From the NCBI GenBank assembly GCA_045110675.1, contig JBGCGJ010000003.1:1-15883 (forward strand): a stretch of 15,883 nucleotides of DNA, in the 5' to 3' direction. Positions within the stretch are counted from its first letter, which is position 1. Every line of letters begins with the position of its first letter. The DNA is from JBALVT01 sp045110675. Lineage in GTDB: Bacteria > Pseudomonadota > Gammaproteobacteria > Pseudomonadales > Halieaceae. This document shows, piece by piece, positions 7,706 through 13,264 of this stretch. Under the pieces are notes generated by a model. The model saw only the letters and a program-made list of their open reading frames with translations, was not told the DNA's origin and did no database searches. The position numbers were made by a program, and so were the translations under genes.

Positions 7706-8554
7706 TTAAAATGGAACAGCTAGCTCTGCAGGTGGCAGAATGGTAGTGCGTTTCATCAGGCGTGCTTCATTTTGGTCGAATGGATCCCGTCGATGCATTG
7801 TGCAGGCGTTATCCCACATCAGGCAGTCACCAGTCTGCCACTCATGGGAGTAAACAAATTCCGGTCGCACGGACCATTCGAAGAGATAGGCGAGCATCTC
7901 TTCGCTTTCCTTCTCACTCAAACCAACGATGCGCGTTGTCATGCCCGGGCAGAGATAAAGCGCCTTAACGCCGGTAATGGGATGTGTCCGCACCATAGGT
8001 TGATCGATGTCTTTGGAGCGGCGCTTCTGCGTGTCGTTTGTCGGAACGCTGTAAGCTCGGTTAAACGCCTCGTAGGATTGCGTGGCTTGCTTCCCCTCTA
8101 ATTGGGTCTTGATATCCTTGGGCAATGCAGCATATGCCGCTGCCATATCGGCAAATTCCGTATTGCCTTGCTTGGCTGGTAAGGTATGCGCGGCCAACAA
8201 CGATCCCACCGCAGGGCGCGGCAAGTAAATCTGGTCGTAGTGCCAGCCGACTTCGGTGTCGGACAATATCCCGACTAGCTTACCATCTTCTTTTATATTT
8301 GAGACGTACAAGATCTCTGGATAATCGGGGGACAGGTATTCAGTTCTAACGTGAATCTCCAATTCGCCGAAATTGCGGCTAAAACCCACCAGGTCTTCTT
8401 CGCTGACATCTTGTCCTCGGAACAGTAGCAGCTTGTTTTCGGCCCATAGCGTTTTAGCCGCAGTGACATCCTCGGGAGTGGGCGAAGCCACGACGGAGAT
8501 ACCCTCGATCTCCGCTCCAAAGGTCGGTGCTAGTTTGCGTTTAACGGTCGCCAT
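7706..8554 (-). CDS. TauD/TfdA-family Fe(II)/2-oxoglutarate-dependent dioxygenase
   Basis: A 282-residue non-haem iron oxygenase that would hydroxylate a substrate with decarboxylation of 2-oxoglutarate. The iron-binding triad is visible: HxD as WHYDQ (H105, D107) and the distal His in CTMHRRDPF (H254), followed by R269 in LMKRTTI, the usual 2-oxoglutarate carboxylate ligand. GNTEFADM (130-137) is the conserved strand with Thr that also contacts 2-oxoglutarate. Length fits the family. The start ATG at 8554 has AGGAG seven bases upstream; an in-frame ATG at 8614 lies inside the operator and has no ribosome site. Members attack taurine, phenoxyacetates, alkylsulfates and others; the substrate here is unknown. 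It has its own promoter with the best copy of the cluster operator, so it can be transcribed independently of the EamA gene upstream. Confidence 0.93.
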   Translation of the reverse strand: MATVKRKLAPTFGAEIEGISVVASPTPEDVTAAKTLWAENKLLLFRGQDVSEEDLVGFSRNFGELEIHVRTEYLSPDYPEILYVSNIKEDGKLVGILSDTEVGWHYDQIYLPRPAVGSLLAAHTLPAKQGNTEFADMAAAYAALPKDIKTQLEGKQATQSYEAFNRAYSVPTNDTQKRRSKDIDQPMVRTHPITGVKALYLCPGMTTRIVGLSEKESEEMLAYLFEWSVRPEFVYSHEWQTGDCLMWDNACTMHRRDPFDQNEARLMKRTTILPPAELAVPF

Positions 8555-8590
8555 AAAAATCTCCTGCGGTTGCACTGGCTTACAAAAATT

Positions 8591-8620
8591 ATTATAGATC
8601 AAATGTACGTACATTTGGAA
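8591..8620 (-). promoter_or_regulatory. Promoter of the dioxygenase gene
   Basis: On the minus strand a perfect TATAAT (8596-8591) is preceded, 18 bases upstream, by TTCCAA (8620-8615) as a poor -35. The 18-bp palindrome fills the spacer. A perfect -10 with a weak -35 and an operator in between suits a tightly repressed promoter. It lies about 36 bases before the ATG. Confidence 0.65.
8600..8617. promoter_or_regulatory. Operator site B, perfect 18-bp palindrome CAAATGTACGTACATTTG
   Basis: All nine base pairs of symmetry are intact, making this the reference copy of the cluster motif. It is located in the gap between the EamA gene (stop 8633) and the dioxygenase gene (start 8554), inside the predicted promoter spacer. 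The symmetry and length suit a dimeric helix-turn-helix repressor such as a TetR or GntR type; the family is a guess. Confidence 0.85.
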
Positions 8621-8632
8621 TAAGATTGCTAT

Positions 8633-9511
8633 CTATGGAATTCGCCTCGGCCTTGCCGTAACTTCAAGATAGACAATTGAGGTAACGACTACTGCAATGC
8701 CAAGCAATTGAAATACGGAGATTTGCTCTCCGAGGAAAACGACAGCCATGACGGCCGCGGCTGGAGGTCCGACGGTGCTGGCAAACGCGGCTCGCTGTGA
8801 GCCTATTCGGCGAACTCCCTCTGCTATCAGCGACAAGGGTATTATTGTGGCGACTATTATTAGCGCTCCCAACCAGCCCCAGGCTTGCGTCGACATGGAA
8901 ACATCTAGCCATCCCTGAGTTACCTCATAGTGCACTGCAAAGGCGATGCCTGCCGCTCCCATGGCTAGCAAGGTAAACATTGCACTGCCCATGATAGGGC
9001 TCAATTTCGCACTGACCAAAAAGTAAACCGCAATCGTGAGGGCGCAGAAAAATACCCATAACGCGCCTTCAATGTTGGCATTTAACACTTCGGAGCTGTC
9101 AATACCTACCACCAAGGCGATGCCTACGAAGGTCGCTAGTAAGGCGACGAGGGTCGATTTTCTTAGAGGTTCAAGACCCAGCAGGACACCGAGCAATACG
9201 ACCAGGGCTGGATAGGTAAAGAGTAGAGAGCGCTCGACACTGGCATCGATGAGGGTCAGGGCGTAAAAATTACTCATGGAGCCTAGATAGTAGCAAGTCA
9301 GGCCGGCGCCTATTGCGGCGGCGGCATGTAACGGTTTTAAACGAACCTCGCCGCGGAATGAACCGGAAAGAATAGCGATAATGGCGAACCCGGGCACAGC
9401 CAGTACAGAACGGGTCGCGGCTACTGTCTCATAATCGACGCCCAGGCTATACAAGTGCTTGGCGAAGAGCCCTTTGGCGGCAAGCATGATTGCGCCGATG
9501 GCAACGAACAC
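8633..9511 (-). CDS. EamA/DMT-superfamily inner-membrane transporter
   Basis: A 292-residue, very hydrophobic protein with about ten predicted membrane segments arranged as two EamA repeats, for example NFYALTLIDASVERSLLFTYPALVVLLGVLLG in the first half and GSQRAAFASTVGPPAAAVMAVVFLGEQISVFQLLGIAVV in the second, including the typical P-x-x-A-x-x-x-G-x-x-x-L-G-E pattern. The family exports or imports metabolites and amino acids. The start is uncertain. GTG at 9511 is the only standard start, but it trims the first membrane helix, and the frame upstream looks coding (LRRLWLGTVF). An in-frame CTG at 9574, two bases after the stop of the preceding hydrolase gene, would add 21 residues and imply translational coupling. 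It lies in the operon of isochorismatase-like hydrolase 1, so it may move that enzyme's substrate or product. Confidence 0.88.
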   Translation of the reverse strand: MFVAIGAIMLAAKGLFAKHLYSLGVDYETVAATRSVLAVPGFAIIAILSGSFRGEVRLKPLHAAAAIGAGLTCYYLGSMSNFYALTLIDASVERSLLFTYPALVVLLGVLLGLEPLRKSTLVALLATFVGIALVVGIDSSEVLNANIEGALWVFFCALTIAVYFLVSAKLSPIMGSAMFTLLAMGAAGIAFAVHYEVTQGWLDVSMSTQAWGWLGALIIVATIIPLSLIAEGVRRIGSQRAAFASTVGPPAAAVMAVVFLGEQISVFQLLGIAVVVTSIVYLEVTARPRRIP

Positions 9512-9576
9512 AGTACCCAGCCATAGTCGTCTTAAAGATGCCGAATCACTGTTATGCTGGGTAGGTGGTTTCAGTG

Positions 9577-10245
9577 TTATGTTGCTCCGAGCTCGGCAAT
9601 CACCTCATCAGTCGTCATCACCCGAGACCATAGGCGTTGCAGCATGGTTAACGTGGCCTGCTGCATCTCCTCACTGTCTGTGCCCGTGCCATCGCTGACC
9701 ATTACTACACTGTACTGCGCGTCACAGGCCTCCATTGCGGTCATCGCCACACAGTTGTTGGTCGATACGCCGACGCAGACTACTGATTGAATACCCATGG
9801 CCTTGAGGTGGGAGTCTATCCCGGTCGACCTAAATGCGCCCTGGGTGGTTTTGTTCACCACAAGTTCATCGGCTTTGGGGGCCAGTTCCGAGACAATCTC
9901 ATGCTCCGTTTGTCCGGCAATGTTATTGGTGGCTTTCACAATACCAGCAATATGCGCTGGTACATCGCTGGCATCTGGCATGTTTGCCCCATAGGTAATG
10001 TAAACGACTTTGGCAGCGACGGATCTGAAGGCATCCGCCAGCTTGGCTATATTAGGGATCAATACCTGGTCGATGCGGTCAAAGCGATAGCTAGCGTCTT
10101 CGAAAGTGCCTTGCTCTGCCAAAATCTTACCCAGTCCCATGTTGCGATTGCCTGTCGCGTTTTGCATGTCGATGATGAGTAGCGCTGTATCATTGGCATT
10201 CACGGACACTTTTTGGCTGAATGAGTCGACGAAAGTGGGGCGCAT
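9577..10245 (-). CDS. Isochorismatase-like cysteine hydrolase 1
   Basis: A 222-residue protein of the isochorismatase-like fold. The family catalytic triad Asp-Lys-Cys is complete: D26 in LLIIDMQN, K132 in VVNKTTQGAF, and C165 in GVSTNNCVAMTA, the cysteine being preceded by the usual strand VVCVGV. Most such enzymes with a Cys hydrolyse amides or carbamoyl groups (nicotinamidase, carbamoylsarcosine amidase, ureidoacrylate hydrolase) rather than isochorismate. The Asn-rich TNNC segment and the longer 30-55 loop set it apart from hydrolase 2. The ATG at 10245 has GGAAGGAT upstream. It is the first gene of a minus-strand unit with the EamA transporter and is divergent from hydrolase 2, with operator C between them. 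Confidence 0.9.
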   Translation of the reverse strand: MRPTFVDSFSQKVSVNANDTALLIIDMQNATGNRNMGLGKILAEQGTFEDASYRFDRIDQVLIPNIAKLADAFRSVAAKVVYITYGANMPDASDVPAHIAGIVKATNNIAGQTEHEIVSELAPKADELVVNKTTQGAFRSTGIDSHLKAMGIQSVVCVGVSTNNCVAMTAMEACDAQYSVVMVSDGTGTDSEEMQQATLTMLQRLWSRVMTTDEVIAELGAT

Positions 10246-10329
10246 TGGTTTTATCCTTCCGAAATAGAAAATATCTGAACGCAGGGCATGGAACGTCTAA
10301 CACTATCATTAACATTACCCTGAATAAAC

Positions 10330-10358
10330 TTGAAATGTTCGGACATTTTAGATCAAAT
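10330..10358 (+). promoter_or_regulatory. Candidate promoter of isochorismatase-like hydrolase 2
   Basis: TTGAAA at 10330-10335, a 17-base spacer and TCAAAT at 10353-10358. Operator C fills most of the spacer. The -10 starts four bases after the right ACATTT half-site, the same spacing as at the dioxygenase promoter. The -10 is a moderate match only. Confidence 0.5.
10332..10349. promoter_or_regulatory. Operator site C (between the two isochorismatase-like genes)
   Basis: GAAATGTTCGGACATTTT has intact AAATGT and ACATTT half-sites around a TCGG centre and matches the reference palindrome in 14 of 18 positions. It lies 54 bp before hydrolase 2 and 87 bp before hydrolase 1, so it could control both directions. 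Confidence 0.75.
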
Positions 10359-10402
10359 GGCCGTTCTCGTAATTTTCATTCACTCTACCGGAGCTATCTG
10401 CT

Positions 10403-11032
10403 ATGGACGAATTTGAAGAGGCTGGGTACGGCCAGGAATCCATTGGGTTCGGGGCGCGGCCTGCGGTACTGATCGTCGATCTGCAGAAAGGGTTTACCGA
10501 TGCGTCTAGCCCACTAGGGCGTTCCGCACATGTGCAACGAGCAGTGGATAACACCGCGACCTTGGTCGATGAGGCTCGTCGGCGCGGCATCCCCATCGCA
10601 TCGTGTAATGTGTCCTGGAAGAGCCGTGACGACATGGCCTATTGGAAGATTTCCTCCCTCTACGACGGCAGTTTTTTTCACGGTCATCCGTGTACAGATT
10701 TCGATCCGAGAATTTCCGACCCGAACTATATTTTTGAGTTTACCAAAACAGCCCCTTCGATTTTCTTTCAAACGCCTGTTCACACCTGGCTGACGAAGCA
10801 TTGCGTGGATACCACGATACTCACCGGGTGCACTACGTCCGGCTGTGTTAGGGCGTCGATTGTCGACAGCTTCTCCTATGGTTATCGTACGATTGTTCCC
10901 GAAGATTGCTGCGGCGATCAGAACGAAGAGGCACATTGGGATAATCTGCGCGACGTAGGTAGGCGCTATGCCGATGTAACGACACTAGCTGACGTGATCT
11001 CCCATTTCGACACTCATTTCCCCCCCAAGTAA
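10403..11032 (+). CDS. Isochorismatase-like amidohydrolase 2 (N-carbamoylsarcosine amidase/maleamate amidase type)
   Basis: A 209-residue cysteine hydrolase. The opening GYGQESIGFGARPAVLIVDL is characteristic of the N-carbamoylsarcosine amidase and maleamate amidohydrolase branch, with catalytic D26 (VDLQKGFTD). The lysine is K115 (FTKTAPSIFF) and the nucleophile C148 in GCTTSGCVRAS, followed by SYGYRTIVPEDCCGD, again typical of this branch. Known members release ammonia (and CO2) from N-carbamoylsarcosine or from maleamate. The usual K-x-x-S-A-F-F after the lysine is altered to K-T-A-P-S-I-F-F, so the substrate may differ. The start ATG at 10403 follows CGGAG. The alpha/beta hydrolase gene begins 13 bp after the stop, so the two are co-transcribed. 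Two genes away lie hydantoinase subunits, which in N-methylhydantoin breakdown supply this enzyme type with substrate. Confidence 0.9.
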   Translation: MDEFEEAGYGQESIGFGARPAVLIVDLQKGFTDASSPLGRSAHVQRAVDNTATLVDEARRRGIPIASCNVSWKSRDDMAYWKISSLYDGSFFHGHPCTDFDPRISDPNYIFEFTKTAPSIFFQTPVHTWLTKHCVDTTILTGCTTSGCVRASIVDSFSYGYRTIVPEDCCGDQNEEAHWDNLRDVGRRYADVTTLADVISHFDTHFPPK

Positions 11033-11045
11033 CAGAGGATTCAAG

Positions 11046-11849
11046 ATGCCAACTGCGACTATCAACAATCACAATATGTACTACGAACTCCATGGTGATG
11101 GTCCACCGGCGGTTTATATTGGTGGCTGGGATACATTCTGTCATGGCAGAGAACATTTTCTCGCGCGCGGCATGACGGACAAATACTCGGTATTATTAGT
11201 CGACTATCGGGGTATTGGTGAGTCGGATGATGATCTGAGTGTCACGCCGAGTACCGAGTTGCACGCTGACGATATCATTGGTCTGCTTGACCATCTCGGA
11301 ATGACCAATGTGTACTTTGTCGGTCTGGTCGGTATTGGTGCCTGTATCGGGCAATGGGTGGCGCTTAAAAGACCCGAGCTAGTGCGTTGTATGGTGAACA
11401 TGGGATGCTGGAGCTATGCGGACGATTGTATGCGCGATCAGCTCAACGCGCTGGGTACCATGCACGAGAAGGCTGGATTTCTCGCTTTTCAGGAGCTTGT
11501 TGCGGTCTACTCGTTTCGGCCTGATTACTACATCGCCAATCGTCATAAGCTGCTGGGCAGCGGTCGAGTATGGGGTGTACTGGAGAATAATCTGACCGCG
11601 CATCTGCGGTTCATAGAGGCGTGCAATAGTCATGATATTCGCCCTCACATGCAGGACATTGCCGCGCCCACGCTGGTTCTTCATGCGGGCCAAGATGTGA
11701 TTACAGGCCCGCGGACTACAACGCCGCTAGAAGAGGGCTTGCCCAACGCGGTTGGGGTGACAATGTCTGATGTAGCGCATGTGGTCGCAGGAAAGGAAGA
11801 AAAAATTGCCTTCTGTAAGATCTTGCACGACTTCCTCGACGCGCACTAA
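11046..11849 (+). CDS. Alpha/beta-hydrolase-fold protein with replaced nucleophile
   Basis: A 267-residue alpha/beta hydrolase. VDYRGIGESDDD (52-63) is the conserved D-x-R-G-x-G-x-S loop, LVLHAGQDVITGP contains the candidate acid (D217), and MSDVAHVV the histidine (H245). The nucleophile elbow, normally G-x-S-x-G, reads VGLVGIGACIGQ (92-103). Counting back from the conserved RPELV places a glycine (G96) where serine should be. An alternative is a shifted GACIG elbow (98-102) with C100 as nucleophile, as in dienelactone hydrolase. The ATG at 11046 has AGAGGA upstream. The coupling to an isochorismatase-like amidase recalls the RutB/RutD and NicF/NicD pairs of pyrimidine and nicotinate breakdown. 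Fold certain; activity uncertain. Confidence 0.88.
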   Translation: MPTATINNHNMYYELHGDGPPAVYIGGWDTFCHGREHFLARGMTDKYSVLLVDYRGIGESDDDLSVTPSTELHADDIIGLLDHLGMTNVYFVGLVGIGACIGQWVALKRPELVRCMVNMGCWSYADDCMRDQLNALGTMHEKAGFLAFQELVAVYSFRPDYYIANRHKLLGSGRVWGVLENNLTAHLRFIEACNSHDIRPHMQDIAAPTLVLHAGQDVITGPRTTTPLEEGLPNAVGVTMSDVAHVVAGKEEKIAFCKILHDFLDAH

Positions 11850-11891
11850 GTTGAGGGTATATATCACTGGAGTTCGCAGTGGCGCGCCATA

Positions 11892-13076
11892 CTAAATGAT
11901 GCCGCGCGCCCTAAGATCCTCCATTTGCTCCTTAAGACCAAGCTCTTTCCCCAGAAGATCTTCGTTATCGGCACCCAGACCGTGCCCAGGTGAAGTCGCC
12001 AGACGCTCCTCATCGAAACGAATGGGGTTGCGCAACACGCGTAGTTCGCCGTCGCGATGTGGCATTTCTGCTCGCATATTGATTTGCTCGACAAAGGGGT
12101 TGTCCAAAGCTGAGGGTAGATCATAGACCGGAGCTACCGGCACGTGGGTTTGCAACTTGGCCAGCCAGTTAGCGGTCACATCCTGCTGAAGTATCTCGTC
12201 TAGCACAGGCGTCAGTTCGTCGCGATTGCTTGCGCGATCTCGCATGGTGGCAAAACGCGTGTCCTCGGCCAACTCCGGGTGTTCGATGATGTCGATCAGC
12301 AGACCCCAGAACTTGTCTGTCATACACATGACGAAAATCCAGCCATCGGCGGTTTTTATCAGCTGCACCGGGGTTTGCGATGGGTGCGAGCTGCGCGGCA
12401 GGCGCTCGGTTCGTATTCCGTGGTTCATATACCAGGTTCCAGGATAGCTGAGTTGGTGCAGCGCCACGTCAAACAGGCTGACGTCTACGTCCCGTCCGCC
12501 AAATTGAGCGCGCCCTATTAAGGCTGCCAGGCAGCCCATTCCAGCCACGGTACCCGTCATAAAATCAATCATAGAAAGTCCAAAGCGGGTAGGCGGTGAT
12601 TCTGGTTCTCCAGTGAGCGCCAAAAAACCACATTCGGACTGCATAAGGTAGTCATAACCTGGCCAATCGGCGCGATCGTTATCACGTCCGTAAGCCGAGA
12701 TATGTGTACAGACAATATCTTCCTTGACTGCCTTGAGGCTTGAATAGTCCAGTCCCAGTCGGGCGGGCTGGTTGCCTCTCAGATTGTTCCAAACCACATC
12801 AGCTGTTTTAACAAGCTCGTGAAACAAGGCCTTTCCCTCGTCACTTTTGAGATTTAAGGTGACGCTTTTCTTGTTCAAGTTGAAGGCTTGAAAATAGGCA
12901 CTATCGTCTTCTCCCATTAGCACAGCACCTGTTTGTCGAGCGGGGTCACCACCGCTCTCGCGGCTTTCTATTTTAATCACTTCAGCGCCGAGATCAGCGA
13001 GATACATGGAGCCATAAGGTCCCGCGCCGAACTGTTCAATCGCTAATACTCTGATACCTTGCAAAGGTAAATTCAT
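11892..13076 (-). CDS. CaiB/BaiF family CoA transferase (copy 2)
   Basis: A 394-residue family III CoA transferase, moving CoA between carboxylic acids through an aspartyl-CoA thioester. The N-terminal half shows LQGIRVLAIEQFGAGPYGSM and YLADLGAEVIKIE. NLRGNQPARLGLDY is the usual R-P-G-x3-RLGLDY region, slightly altered. The catalytic Asp is D142 in WPGYDYLMQ, the standard GYD-type site, and SLFDVALHQL follows. Unlike copy 1 it therefore has a transferase-like active site. The ATG at 13076 has AAGGAG ten bases upstream and starts at the family N-terminus; the frame continues 35 codons further without similarity. It converges on the alpha/beta hydrolase gene and is divergent from hyuA with operator D in between. 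It probably activates the carboxylate left after hydrolysis (inference). Confidence 0.93.
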   Translation of the reverse strand: MNLPLQGIRVLAIEQFGAGPYGSMYLADLGAEVIKIESRESGGDPARQTGAVLMGEDDSAYFQAFNLNKKSVTLNLKSDEGKALFHELVKTADVVWNNLRGNQPARLGLDYSSLKAVKEDIVCTHISAYGRDNDRADWPGYDYLMQSECGFLALTGEPESPPTRFGLSMIDFMTGTVAGMGCLAALIGRAQFGGRDVDVSLFDVALHQLSYPGTWYMNHGIRTERLPRSSHPSQTPVQLIKTADGWIFVMCMTDKFWGLLIDIIEHPELAEDTRFATMRDRASNRDELTPVLDEILQQDVTANWLAKLQTHVPVAPVYDLPSALDNPFVEQINMRAEMPHRDGELRVLRNPIRFDEERLATSPGHGLGADNEDLLGKELGLKEQMEDLRARGII

Positions 13077-13200
13077 GAGGGTTTCGCTCCTTGGGAGGGG
13101 TTTAAATTCGGTTTCGATCTCGAAAAATTTCCGAGTGGCAGCAATGCTTGCACCATCAGCCCAAATGTTGCATTCTAACACACCGTTGGAGAATACGCGT

Positions 13201-13218
13201 CAAATGTCCGGTCAATTG
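13201..13218. promoter_or_regulatory. Operator site D (between CoA transferase 2 and hyuA)
   Basis: CAAATGTCCGGTCAATTG keeps seven of nine symmetric base pairs and matches the reference palindrome in 14 of 18 positions; the left half CAAATGT is identical. It lies 46 bp before hyuA and about 124 bp before CoA transferase 2, overlapping the candidate hyuA -35. It is the weakest of the four copies. Confidence 0.65.
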
Positions 13219-13244
13219 ATGGTTGGGCATCGACAAACTATTAA
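13216..13244 (+). promoter_or_regulatory. Candidate hyuA promoter
   Basis: TTGATG at 13216-13221, a 17-base spacer and TATTAA at 13239-13244, giving a leader of only about 15-20 bases before the ATG at 13265. The last three bases of operator D overlap the -35. Confidence 0.45.
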
Positions 13245-13264
13245 CTCATTATCAGAGGTCTAAT

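Noticed and set aside
8555..8614. Longer dioxygenase start at ATG 8614
   Set aside because: It lies within the operator and upstream of the predicted transcription start, and the added residues show no family similarity; the ATG at 8554 has a strong ribosome site.
11865..11881. CACTG/CAGTG hairpin between the convergent alpha/beta hydrolase and CoA transferase 2 genes as a terminator
   Set aside because: A 5-bp stem with a 7-base loop and no T-tract on either strand is too weak to call an intrinsic terminator.
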